This document shows positions 11,105-21,284 of a DNA stretch of 28,225 bases, one piece after another. Made by a program: the position numbers and the translations under genes. Below the pieces are notes generated by a model that worked only from the letters and a program-made list of their open reading frames with translations, ran no database searches and was not told the origin of the DNA. The stretch spans positions 1 to 28,225 of the forward strand of contig PITI01000047.1 of NCBI GenBank assembly GCA_004325065.1. The letters are read 5' to 3'. This DNA comes from Hamiltosporidium magnivora (taxonomy: Eukaryota > Microsporidia > Dubosqiidae). The first letter of the stretch is position 1. Each line of letters starts with the position of its first letter.

Positions 11105-12710
11105 TTAAGAATATTTTTTTATGATAAATTTTTATAATATGTATATGAACCCGTAGTTCTTTAAATAATCCAAAAAAGATGTAAAATATAGTACTTCCAG
11201 CTGTTCTAGATGGCACCAACATATTTTTTTTACTATAAAGTATATATTGGTTAATAATGATCACTATACCTTTTGAACAGTTGAAATTTTAGATGTGTGT
11301 ATCATTAAAGTATATCCTTCAAGAGAATTTTAAATTAATTAAAAAAGTTAATTAAGCTCTACAACTATAAGAGTTGAAAAGAATACAAATGTGGTTCAGG
11401 GCTTTACAATTGTTTACTATTGGACAACGCTTCTTAGACATAGATTCTTTCGTAGGCTTAATCTCTATTGAATGATTACTTTTGTATTATGAAGACAAAG
11501 AGCTTATTGACCAAATATAAAGCCTGATCTTTTGGATTAAATTTTTTTTTTCTTCATTCAACTATTCTTAAAAATTTTATTGATTAAAAAAATATATCGA
11601 ATTGTTAAAAACACCCATATATAATATTTCTATACTTTATAGAGTATTTTGGCTTGAAATTATATTCCGTGGATTGAAAAATTTCGAAATAATAATCAGA
11701 AAAATTTGTGGAGGCTCCGCAATAAGATTATTTCGCCTATGTGACCTGAAACGCTTGAAAGTCTTTGTTTGAATCAAAAAGGCTTGAGCTATATATTTTT
11801 TCGCTTTTTGTCTAGAAACCTTTTATATCAGTGTATTATTTATATTTGTTCCGAAATTTAATTAAGTATAGTACCTTCAATTTTTAAATACTTGTACCAA
11901 TAAAAATACATGTTTAATAAACTAAGAATAATCCATTAGATTAAATGAAGAATAAATCATTTTGGGTCTATCAAATATAGATAGAATTTACTATTTAATT
12001 TAGGAATTTTTATTTTCAAGTAAAAAATTTTTAAATTAAATATTTTTTACTTACAGTCAAAATATATAAAGGATTAAAGAATATTCAGCAAATGAATTTA
12101 GTATCAAATATCTATTGATAATATTCCAGTCTTTAGGTTTAAAAATTACTTATAAAGTAATTTCATTCTAAATGATAAGTATATACCTAACGTGAATATA
12201 AATACGGAATATTAGATTCATTTATACACAGAAAAGATCTTTAGTGCAAAGAAAGTAAGATTAATCAAACCATATCCAAAAAGGGAGTTTTATAACATAT
12301 ATTTAATAACAAAGTACCCTAAACTATTTGTAATATAGCGATTTTTTTTGACCAAAAATATAAGGTAAGTTTTTTTCGGAAATCATAAGGTTACTTGAGT
12401 ATTTAGGTGAAACAAGAAAATACTCAAATAAGTTTCGAAATGGTTCGGATTCTGAGTTTTAAGTCTTAAAAATATAATTTGTCCAATATTTTCTATTTCT
12501 TTATAGCTCGGTATCGTTATTCTACAGCCATAACGCCGAATCCAATTCATTCTTTAAAACCCGCGAGCCCCTTTGATTTAAGCAGATTTCTGATGTTTAA
12601 CACTTTATAAAAATAGAATTCTATAAGGTTAATGTTTGTTTATGGTCTTTTTCTTTCTTTTGATGGACGCATTTGTTCTTTCACACCTGAATCTTGCTCT
12701 AGATTGTAGT
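11105..12710. other. AT-rich stretch, nothing firm
   Basis: Short protein-like words occur near 11690-11800 (+, CGGSAIRLFRLCDLKRLKVF) but are bounded by stops. 12480-12710 is GC-raised in places and may be the decayed continuation of the R2-type tail just above it on the minus strand, although I cannot align it residue by residue. Confidence 0.4.
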
Positions 12711-12815
12711 TTACTCCTTGGATCTAATAATCATTTGATTTTTTTCCAAAAATAATTGATCAATAAGAAGAATGTTTCTAACTGTCTTTCCAAGTACTAT
12801 AGTTCATATATGTGG
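12711..12815 (-). pseudogene. R2-type retrotransposon C-terminal tail, short copy
   Basis: The minus strand reads PHI, a stop, then TIVLGKTVRNILLIDQLFLE and KNQMIIRSKE before a terminating stop. This matches the tail of the longer copy at 20519-20890 (IQSIVLKKTVETIFFDR). The shared frame is I-x-[ST]-I-V-L-[GK]-K-T-V-x-x-I, and the DNA shares AGTACTT and AGACAGT at the same spacing. In the family I recall, this segment follows the RLE nuclease domain near the very end of the protein. The downstream glutamate-rich part of the sister copy cannot be followed here. This is a dead fragment left by 5' truncation or decay. The identification rests on the comparison with the sister copy. Confidence 0.5.
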
Positions 12816-13634
12816 ATTTGTTTTTACGTTACTCAAAGCTTACTAAATTACGTTGAGGCACTTTATTTAATATAATATCTTGGTTTATACCATATAATAT
12901 GCTAAATTATATATATAAGTTAAGTTTTATTACGTAGCAGGTAAATTTAAAGAAAATTTTGCGAAATTTTGGCTTTGATGAGATTATCAGGTTATTTTCT
13001 TGCTATGAACTATATTTTACAAAGTCTTTCTACTATAAAATATTTTTATTTAGAGGTTCTTTCGTATTTTTGCATACTCTTTGTTAAAATTTCTGGAAAA
13101 TACTAATTCGTATTTGTTTAAAAGATATGATCACTTTTATTTGAACGATTAAAGACAAAAAAAACTTTGCTGAAACATTTAACTTGTCTTTTAGTGGTTT
13201 CCATCTAGAATAAAAATAAGATTGGGTTATAAAACATCGATTTCTTTACTACCAAATTTCCGAAATCGAAACATAATAAATAGATAAAACCGATTTTTAC
13301 AGGCAATTAAGCCAGGAAACAAGCATATAAGTAACATAAAAACATCCAAGATACGCATATTTTTCCGAGAAAGAGTAATAGTTTATCTTATAAAAACACA
13401 TGAAAACATACTATACATATCTTAGCTCAAGAAGAAATATTTTTGAATAAAAACGGTATTTGTAAAACCTAAAGAATAAAAAAAGTTTATGGTATAATGC
13501 AATTTATAATTTGATCTAGCATTTGCTATTAAGATGATATATGGAATAAGATTTTAGAATATATACATATTTAATGCTATATTCAAAAAAAAACATAAAA
13601 TAAATTTTAGTATAATCTTTATATGAAGACATAG
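12816..13634. other. AT-rich transition zone
   Basis: Strand composition switches here from T-rich to A-rich on the given strand. No frame or repeat is supported. Confidence 0.5.
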
Positions 13635-14005
13635 CCCAAAGAGCAGATTTACCATGCAAATAAGAAAAATTCACACTCTGCAGTAGATTATAAAATATAT
13701 ATTTCGGTTATTCCGCTTGCGATAAAAATTGTATTGAAGGTCTTACAGCTAGGTAAAGAATTACACAAAAAACCTATAACAAAGGACATCTCATTTATTT
13801 TGGAAGAATCAATTATGGCGTTAAATCTAGAGATTTTACTATAAGAAAAAAATGACAATTACGAGTAGTTTTTTTCTCATATAAAAATGTAACTTCTATT
13901 GGGTTTACTAATGGAGAAAATATTTGTTTAAACAACAATCTCTTTAATGGGTCTATAAATACTTATGGTGTTGAATATGTGCGAATTATTCAAGATCTGA
14001 TATAA
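13635..14005 (+). pseudogene. Frameshifted open-frame remnant, unknown
   Basis: Two open plus-strand runs lie end to end in different frames. The first (13635-13844, 69 codons, preceded by a stop and with no early ATG) includes KIVLKVLQLGKELHKKPITK and DISFILEESIMALNLEILL. The second (13856-14005, 49 codons) reads QLRVVFFSYKNVTSIGFTNG and ends YGVEYVRIIQDLI. The A-rich plus strand fits plus-strand coding. The minus strand also gives a run of about 55 codons over the same area, so the direction is not certain. I do not recognise a family. It ends about 190 bp from the LINE-like repeat on the opposite strand, so it may be older sequence into which that repeat was inserted. Confidence 0.35.
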
Positions 14006-14192
14006 ATAGGGATCAGTTCTTGGTAAGGTTTAAAAATAGATAACGTATATCAATGTTCAAAACATTAAGGAACCCTTAGCTACAAAGATTTGATTCGATA
14101 AATTGCAGGACATCAACCATAGTGTAAGTTATCAAACCATTGATTTAATCCTTAAGTAGAGCGTATTATAATCTATCAATATAGTGTGTGAG

Positions 14193-14428
14193 CATTCATT
14201 CATATTTGGCACTACAGCTCTAGACGAGCCTTGGCCTCCCTTAGTAATACCGCCCACCGGTCTTTTTCCAGTGGGTTTGTTTACTTATCGGGTTTCGTAA
14301 CAAGGTAGTTTTAAAAGGTGGGTTGTTAGCCCTACGCCCAACCCCAACATGGAAGACCGATCCCTTTTAGTCGCCTCCTACGACAAGCAGAGAATACTCC
14401 AGCCAATTCTGCTCCCGGCATGGTGGGT
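14193..14428 (-). repeat. LINE-like 5'-end repeat, copy B
   Basis: About 236 bp, GC-rich for the window, and matching 21285-21517 over its full length in the opposite orientation. Shared words include AGAATTGGCT, TATTCTCTGCTTGT, GGTCTTCCATGTTGG, GGCTAACAAC, CTTGTTACGAA, ACAAACCCACT, GGCGGTATTA and AAGGGAGGC. This is the best-preserved copy structurally. AGCAGA pairs with TCTGCT, GTCG with CGAC, GGGTTG with CAACCC, and ATCGGTCTT pairs long-range with AAGACCGGT. From memory, similar blocks begin RTE-like non-LTR retrotransposons, but I could not check this. Downstream on the same strand I find no matching ORF, so the copy is truncated. Confidence 0.85.
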
Positions 14429-14542
14429 AAAGTGTGTGAACATTAGGCTAATAAAATGTCTGGATCTAACAAACAGCAAAGGAAGTCTTGAGTCATTTAT
14501 ATTGAAAGAATGAGATAGAGGATATAAATAGGGAAGCGTGGA

Positions 14543-14659
14543 ATGAGTAAACGAAAAAAAATTATAAAGCAGAGAATTATAAACACAAGCAAGGATCTAG
14601 CCAGACGTGGAACGTCTAGTCTAGGCTCTAAAAAAGAAATTCACAAGAAATGCTTATAA
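14543..14659 (+). pseudogene. Short basic ORF, possible N-terminal fragment
   Basis: ATG-started, 38 codons: MSKRKKIIKQRIINTSKDLA, then RRGTSSLGSKKEIHKKCL. The highly basic content and the small SSLG turn resemble linker or N-terminal pieces of retroelement proteins. This is a general impression, not a match. The frame continues past the stop with IFKIAKLQNNKMI before a second stop, so it may have been longer. It lies about 115 bp beyond the LINE-like repeat copy B. The function is unknown. Confidence 0.25.
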
Positions 14660-14787
14660 ATATTTAAAATAGCGAAATTGCAAAACAACAAAATGATTTG
14701 AAAATTTACGAACTGATATGAAATTATAAGCAGTGTAAAACCGAAATTTATGGTGGAAATAATACAATAGCATATATAAGAAAATAA

Positions 14788-14976
14788 TGGGTCTTGCATA
14801 GTCAGTTTGAGTTCCGTGAAAATTATCTAAATCTAGTTATTATAGATAAATATGCGAATTCAAAAAGAATGGCTTTCGAAAATCGAAATCAAAATTTTAA
14901 ACTTGGAAATAATATTGCTTATGTTTCATTTGAGGAATTAGTGACAAAAGCTTCCATGAATCTAAAAAATAATTGA
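14788..14976 (+). pseudogene. Open-frame fragment, unknown
   Basis: 63 codons without a stop and without an early ATG. The reading is HSQFEFRENYLNLVIIDKYA, then NSKRMAFENRNQNFKLGNNI, then AYVSFEELVTKASMNLKNN. It is hydrophilic, asparagine- and lysine-rich and well balanced, in an A-rich stretch where plus-strand coding is expected. It may be part of the same old gene as other plus-strand relics between 14.5 and 16.4 kb. No family is recognised. Confidence 0.3.
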
Positions 14977-15788
14977 GGGCTTGGAAGACAGTATATTGAA
15001 GAGGTTTTTGTATATAAGGCGATTTCTTTACAGAAAACATTCCGAACCTAATCAAAAATAGAAAACAAAAAAATACGTATACGGAACGATAGTTTGTTAT
15101 TAGCCATAAAAAATATCAAAAATAAAAAACTTTAACATAGAGGGGAAACTCTTATAAATATGTACTCCTGGGTTCTTATAGGGAAGATTGCAAACATATT
15201 TGAGAAATATGCATAAGGTGTTTCCCCGATACTCTCGATGTAGTTTAAGAAGCAGCAATTCAAAAAATTATTAAATTTTTGCAATACCATGACTATTAAA
15301 ACATGCTAATGTAACAAATTAAAAATATCAACTTTTGTAGATTCTATAAGCGAACTATGCTATTGATAATAAATTCTCTATAATAAACTTTAAAATTGAG
15401 AATCGATATGAATATGATTTTTGGCTTGAATGACACAATTTTGGGGCAAAAAGAAGACTTTGTATTGGATAATATATCTCATAGTTTAAGATGTATAAAG
15501 CAAATTAGAAATTTTATATTTTTGTTTTCCAATTATTTTACCCGACATTGAAGTATTTGTTTTATAAGCTAAAAAAACACAAGAAACACAATATATAATA
15601 AAATGAGACAATGCGCAACATCTGCATTGAAAAATATGTGTTTTAAGGAAACTTGGAAATAAAAAAACCACCTAAAAATCTTAGCAGAAAATAAGCGAAG
15701 TTTAATAAAATATATAAACTTTCTATTTACACAGTAGTTCAAGAATTTTTGGAAATGATTTTACAAATTTTAATGTTTGAGTTTTTAG
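14977..15788. other. Decayed A-rich stretch
   Basis: Isolated plus-strand words (for example near 15170-15270: GRLQTYLRNMHKVFPRYSRC) suggest further decayed coding sequence, but no frame lasts. The minus-strand frame at 15486-15671 looks like a shadow, with a stop-free but F/C/S-rich composition. Confidence 0.35.
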
Positions 15789-16127
15789 TGCCAAGAACAT
15801 ATCTTAGAAAATAACAAGAACGATTCTGAGATTATGGAAATTACATCGAAAAGAACAAACTATTTTGACAACAAGCCTCAAAAATTTAATCTGATACAAA
15901 GGAACATGTGATAAAAATGCTATAGAACCAGTATTAAATCCTTTTCGATGGCCGCCTTTAAAACTGGATATATAACGAGCAAAGAAAGGGCTAGAATTGA
16001 TAGATTTATGGAATAAAAACTAATTAGAAAGAATTCTGAACCTTGTTTAACATATACAAATGAAAAATTAGACGAACGAACAAATCTAAAGTTGTTATCA
16101 AAAATCAAATATATTCACTGTAAGTAA
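15789..16127 (+). pseudogene. Long decayed frame, unknown
   Basis: One plus-strand frame of 113 codons with four stops (two adjacent after NLIQRNM, one after DRFME and the final one). It reads CQEHILENNKNDSEIMEITS, then KRTNYFDNKPQKFNLIQRNM, then SFSMAAFKTGYITSKERARI, then KLIRKNSEPCLTYTNEKLDE and RTNLKLLSKIKYIHCK. Composition is charged and protein-like. The A-rich strand agrees. The apparent minus-strand ORF at 15920-16108 is its shadow. It precedes the LINE C-terminal motif at 16211 by 84 bp in another frame. It may therefore be the upstream part of that element's polyprotein, but I see no reverse transcriptase motif in it. Confidence 0.4.
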
Positions 16128-16210
16128 ATAAGAAAGGCTTAAATGGCTAACAGAAAGTAAAAACATTTCTGCAAAAACCTGGAAATTTTAATTATAAAAT
16201 TTAAGTTTGA

Positions 16211-16425
16211 AAGGTCAGAAGCCGCGGCAGGCCATGAAAAAGCTAACTAGATAACTATATGAAATCTGTGAAACTCAATGAGCTATTATAAAGATTTTTA
16301 CTGCATAATAAAGAAAATAGTAAGGGATATTTAATAATCTTGAGCTATTCGAGTCTGTGAGCGCGGTTTTAATCGATATAATGCAAAATCCGATCTTTTC
16401 TGCACGAAAGATAAATAGTAAGTAA
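16211..16425 (+). pseudogene. LINE polyprotein C-terminal fragment (GRP-K-W-LD type)
   Basis: The plus strand reads KVRSRGRP, stop, KS, stop, LDNYMKSVKLNELL. A motif of the form R-R-x-R-G-R-P-x-K-x-W-L-D, followed by a short helix, is typical of the C-terminus of many non-LTR (LINE) reverse transcriptase proteins. Here the residue after P and the expected W are both stop codons, and everything else of the motif is present. The following codons (RFLLHNKENSKGYLI) could be the usual dR..W end. A shifted frame, 16327-16425, gives NNLELFESVSAVLIDIMQNP and ends with a stop. The element is dead. Which LINE clade it belonged to cannot be settled from this piece. Confidence 0.45.
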
Positions 16426-16945
16426 AATTTGTTTTTTTAAAAATTTTAATCCAATGCTTTGCTTACTTTCTATATTTTTAAAGCGATTCATGTAATTTAT
16501 TCTGCAATTCAAAAAAAATTTCGATATAAAAAAGGACAGCTTCATCATCTAACATGTTTTACTTTTTCCCTAATCGACTAAATAATCACTAAATATTGTA
16601 TTTCCCTGATTTGTATAATTATGAAAGTCTATTTTTTATTATACTTTCTTTTGAATATTTGTGCTTTAGCTTTGTCATGTTTCTCTTTTAATTACTTTTT
16701 TGCTAACCTGTATTTACCATAGGTTTTAATAACAAATCTTTCAAATATATCTTTCATTTTGTTTTTGAATTAACATTTCGATTTTTTATATTATTGGACA
16801 TAAATTCTTTCCGTCGATTATAATTTTATAAAAATCTAAATCAATATAGAATTAAAAGCAAATAGAACGAATTTTTAAGCAACAAATTCTACCAAACTTA
16901 TACTTAGCTTTGATTTCCAAAAATATTCTAATTATTTTTTTATTT
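16426..16945. other. AT-rich stretch, nothing identified
   Basis: Falling GC and homopolymer runs. No frame or repeat is supported. Confidence 0.6.
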
Positions 16946-17212
16946 TTATTTTTCAAAATAAAATTACAAAAAATTACACAAATAATTATATTGTGTTTCC
17001 CTTGTCTCTTTAGTAAGGAAATGCTTTGCGGTATACAATAATCCCAAGTCTATTATTTTTTGTACAAAAATCATTTTATTTCTGACTATTTTTAAAAAAC
17101 CCTATATAATTTTTAAAAGATTCCGAATAAATAGATATTGCATTTTTTTGAACAGGCACTTTTTTGATATTTATCATTATCCTTAACAAAATATCATACA
17201 ATTCGAATCAAA
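16946..17212 (-). pseudogene. Decayed relative of the 10658-11104 frame
   Basis: The minus strand can be aligned to the frame at 10658-11104 through several frameshifts. It reads IRIV, later SKKCNIYLFGIF (against LKKTNIFLFSTL), then FLKIVRNKMIFVQKIIDLG (against FLKIVRDTIIFERKAIKLG), then KHFLTKETRETQYNYLCNFL (against KIFPLLKEAKEILYNFYTKF). A final FYFEK lies beside the FLYFQ of the intact-looking copy. Both copies start near the same sequence TTGATTCGAAT. About 35-40 residues between the N-terminal part and the KK-N-I motif are missing here. The copy is clearly non-functional. It shows that the family was duplicated about 6 kb apart on the same strand. No known family is recognised. Confidence 0.6.
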
Positions 17213-20163
17213 ATAATCCTGACTGCTAAGTCATTTTTTGTAATTTATTTTCGTTTAAGTAAATTTTTTACATTTTTTTGATTTATATTGTTAAAAAAAA
17301 TTAATTTATCATTCGAATCTCGATTTATCGATTAATAGAGGAAAATATAGATTATAAAATTAATTAAAATAAAAAATATTTTTTTATCATATATTACAAT
17401 AACATGATAAATTGAGATCAAACTTGATTTTTAGAAAAAAAAACTTAGAACGCAAATAATTTTGCTAATTTTATAAGTTACGACAAAAATATGTTTTTAA
17501 TATATTATGTCTGTAGCGAATCATTTTAAATATTTGGTATCAGACAATTTGAATGAGAATATTACTCTTTAAATAATTTATCTATCAAAGTTTTAATTGA
17601 TAAACTAAATAAACAATCAAATACAATGTTAAAGGAAAAATTCTAAAATTGTTCTTTATATTTAATATAATTTTGTTCATATAGTGTGTCATTGAATTTT
17701 ATATTCATATAAAGAAAACTTTTGCAATAGGTAGATTAACAAAACTTAAAGATTTAAATATAACCCCATAAATTTGTTCAAAAATATTTGATTATTGTAA
17801 TTCGAATCTATCATAAAGTGCCTGTATTTTTGATTTCAACATTTTAGATTTAAAACGATATTAAAATGTTTTTTAATACTCATAAAAGCGAAAATATTTC
17901 AAAATAGTATCAATTTTTTATATATCTTCAAAAGTAGCAGTAAAAACAAACCTCTTTCTTGATCGAATATTAATTTAAGAAATCAACTCATATATTATAT
18001 TTATAATAAAGGATTGATTTCTTTATTTGCGCTTTAATTTTTTATTTTAATATAAAAATTTAGATTTAAATTAAATTTTTTTTAGTTATCATTAAAAAAA
18101 TATAAAACTATAAGAAATCCAAAGAATATTCCAAAAAAAATTTACATTAAATATCTATAATTAGATAGTTGGTTTTAAATTTTTAATCAAATATAATTTG
18201 TTTTTTGGGTAAATTAGATTCTAATTTATAATTAACATTATCTAATGTTTATATTAGCAAATAGTATTTTTCTTACATACAATATCTAATTTGGTTTGTG
18301 TAAAAAAATATGAATCGAACTAAACTAAAAAAAAATAATTTTAAATTATAAACAAAAAAGGTATTTTATTTCTCGAGTTTTTGATATATTTTTCTTGCTT
18401 TTTTCTATTAAATCCTGAAGTTTATATAATTTTTTGTTTAATAATGTATCAAACGTAAATTCAGAGAAGAATCAATAATTTGTTATATTTCTAGTCTTTA
18501 AACCAATCTAATAATTAGTGTTGTTTTAAATACAAAATTTATTAAAAATGTATATATATTCATAAAATTATCGTTTTGGTTTTACAATATTTTATGATAA
18601 AAATAATTTTTATGGACGATTTTACAAAATAAATCCATCATAAAAAATCATTTTTTTCTGATTAAATTTTTTGATTGTAGCTTATACATCATAAATGAAT
18701 AGTATCTAAGCTGATTAACTAATATTTATTATATTCATAATCCAAAAATGTTTTATAGTAAATGAATCTAAAAAATAATTCATATCTTAGAAAAAAAAGC
18801 TAAATCTTATAGGTTTATAATTTTCTACAGATTTCAGTATATATCTTGCCCGAGTAATTAATCTACATAGGCGACAACATGAGTAAAAAAGTAGCATTAT
18901 GAATTTAATCATTTATATGATTTATTATAATAGATATTAACCGAATAATTACATATTCAGAGGAAATTCAAAGTTTTAATTTTTGAAAAACAGTATGACG
19001 CAGCCATGTTTCCAGATATATTTTCTACTGACTTTTTTTACTTAAATTTTGTAATTGAAAAGTTAAGATATTTCTGATTTTAGTATTTCGAGAAATAGAA
19101 GATATTTTTTTATTTAATTTTTCAGAGTATTTTTAGAAAATACAACGCTAAATAAAATCGATAATATTATGTTTTGTGCTATTTTTCAGGTAACATAAAA
19201 TTTTAAACTGAACGTACCGTTATAAAATATTTGTAAATTTTAAGAAGGGAAAATCTAAATTAAAAATAAAAAAATACAAGAAAAACATCTTTTAATGAAA
19301 AAATATTAATTTACTGCGTGATCTTGAAAATAAAGCGTTGATAAGTTAGAAATTTTTTTTAGCTTTAATATTTATTCATATGAGGAAATAAATATTCTTA
19401 AATTTGAATTTGTAATAGACTTAGTTTTTGACGAATGAAATCAAGAAAAATCTATTTTATTAGTTAATAATTTTTATAAGACCTAATTTTTAAAGCATGA
19501 ATCATACGACTAAAAAAATATTGTTTTAATATCTGGCAAAAATATCGAGCTTCGGCGTAAAACCAAATAGAACGAGATAATCAATATAAAACGAAATAGT
19601 TTAAATTAATTTCTGCTGTAAAATAAGATCTAATCTGCAAAGAATCTAAATATTATTTAAATACTTTAAAAAACTTATTTTCGCTTGCAACAAATTTATA
19701 TAGAAAAAGTCTAAGATATTAAAAAAACCAAGAATATTTTATAGTATAATTCATCTAGATTGTGTTAAAAGTTATACGGAAATCGAATATTTGCCATAGT
19801 ATATTATAAAATTATTTACGCAAAAAACTTTAGTATAAATCCATACAGATATTATGAGCTTTTTTTAATACTCTTTTATGTAAATCTTTTGGTTTTTGTT
19901 TTCATGTAAAGAGGAGGTCACCTGCTAGGCATTATGTAACTAAAATAATGGTATGTATAAATTATATTTTTCTAGTTCCCTTAATGATTATATTAACGAT
20001 ATTACTATTCTAAACATAGTTTAGCTTAAATTATCCTTCAAAACAGATTGAAATATGAAATGTAAAAATATATAATGAACAGCTTGAAAAGAGATATTTT
20101 TGGAAAATAAATGTTTTTGATATCGCATAGTACTCTCGCTAATAGTATAGTATTTAAAACTTC
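17213..20163. other. Extremely AT-rich zone
   Basis: Nearly 3 kb with GC visibly below the rest of the window. Minus-strand words at 18321-18465 (DTLLNKKLYKLQDLIEKSKK) look protein-like and faintly resemble the family at 10658-11104, but not enough to call. Further TTCGAATC words at 17303 and 17806 recall the start of that family. An imperfect hairpin (TTTATGGA with TCCATCATAAA) lies near 18607-18645. Nothing else is supported. Confidence 0.5.
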
Positions 20164-20385
20164 GAAGCCGGATTCGCCAAAAATTTGTTATTAAAATTTC
20201 ATAAAAAAGCTTATAAAAACTATAACGTTTCCTGATTTTATTCTAAGCCGAACAGACGACTGAAAAACTTTGTTTTGAGCAATTTAAAATTATTAACATC
20301 TTGTAGACAGCTTCGAATTATTTTGTTATTGCGCAAAGAATGTGACAAGAAAAATTTATCCGGAAAAAAATTCCATATGGGATAA
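20164..20385 (+). pseudogene. Open-frame fragment with one stop, unknown
   Basis: 73 codons on the plus strand broken by a single TGA. It reads EAGFAKNLLLKFHKKAYKNY, then after the stop KPNRRLKNFVLSNLKLLTSC, RQLRIILLLRKECDKKNLSG and KKFHMG. It is basic and leucine-rich, with no ATG at a plausible start and raised GC relative to the preceding zone. No family is recognised. It lies just outside the minus-strand R2-type tail and is convergent with it. Confidence 0.3.
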
Positions 20386-20518
20386 GGTCCTAGATTTTTA
20401 TATTTATACGCTATATATAATTTTTTTCCGTTTAAATTATATTTTCTAAATATATATTCCTATGAAACAGATTCTTTAGTTTATATTTATTTTAAGTGTT
20501 TAACAAATTTTCTCACTT

Positions 20519-20890
20519 TTAAATATTTTTTTCCTCCATTTTAATCACTTCACTGCTTTCCTCTAAATCCGACTCTTCTTTTACATTAATTGTCGGTTCC
20601 TCGATTATGGTTGCACCATCTAAAATATGGGATGAAATATTTTATGCATTTAGTTCTTTAACACTATACTCCGCATTGTAAACATGCTTTAAGGGAGATT
20701 TTGGTGTTTGATGCAGCTCCGCTCTTTCGATAACACTTAATAATGCTTTCTCCCAGCTATTCTCGGCATTTTTTTCAGACTCAAGTCCTCTTCATCGATC
20801 AAAAAAGATTGTTTCGACTGTCTTCTTAAGTACTATCGATTGAATTCATGTCATCGTATCCTTGGGTATTCGTGGTTTTTTACAGATTCC
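20519..20890 (-). pseudogene. R2-type retrotransposon, C-terminal tail
   Basis: One minus-strand frame of about 120 codons with three internal stops ends at TAA 20519-20521. It reads KKPRIPKDTMT, stop, IQSIVLKKTVETIFFDR, stop, RGLESEKNAENSWEKALLSV and IERAELHQTPKSPLKHVYNA. An acidic tail follows (VKEESDLEESSEVIKMEEKN). In the R2-type family I recall, the end of the RLE nuclease domain runs into an IQS.VLKKTLE..SFD.RRGLE segment and then a variable charged tail. The RGLE follows here in frame, with one stop replacing an arginine. The upstream nuclease part is not recognisable in 20890-21284. A second copy of this tail lies at 12711-12815. Residue identity is from memory of the family, not a search. 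Confidence 0.6.
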
Positions 20891-21035
20891 TTATAAGATT
20901 AATATTACAAAAGACTTTAATTCGAAAATCTCTAAGGAAATACTTGTAGCTTAAATCTTGAAAAATAGTATTTAATGCAAAACTATGTATATAGTTATCT
21001 GTATATAAACTCTTACTTGTTTATTATAGATCTCT

Positions 21036-21284
21036 TTAGACTTTTAGCTTAGAGGCTAAACTGATTATTTCGCTAGTCAAAGCCTTAACGCTTCATGTAT
21101 CTATTCCTCTTTGACACAAGCCGGGTTTCTAATTTCGAAGCATTTCAACATCTACAGATTCTTATTTTTGCCAGTTAAATATTTTACTTTTTAGGCTCAA
21201 AATTCATGGTGCAGATTCCACGCCAGGTTTTTTACTTGAGACAGTTATCAATTTTTCATTTGCTTCCTTTAATATGTTGTAAAT
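21036..21284 (-). pseudogene. Decayed frame abutting repeat A, unknown
   Basis: A minus-strand frame of about 82 codons with four stops: IYNILKEANEKLITVSSKKP, later SLKSKIFNWQK, ESVDVEMLRN, then KALTSEIISLASKLKV. It starts exactly at the border of the plus-strand repeat at 21285, as if cut by the insertion. It lies upstream, in the same orientation, of the R2-type tail and may belong to that element. The helical L..EI..L..KL pattern would suit the linker before the reverse transcriptase of such proteins. No diagnostic motif is present, so the assignment is open. Confidence 0.35.

Noticed and set aside
15486..15671. Minus-strand ORF of 61 codons with many cysteines
   Set aside because: It lies in an A-rich block where relics are on the plus strand. 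No Cys spacing fits a zinc motif, and the length is within chance.
15920..16108. Minus-strand ORF of 62 codons
   Set aside because: It is antisense to the plus-strand relic 15789-16127.
17200..17815. TTCGAATC words taken as tRNA T-loops
   Set aside because: No flanking T-stem, anticodon arm or acceptor stem is present at any of the sites.
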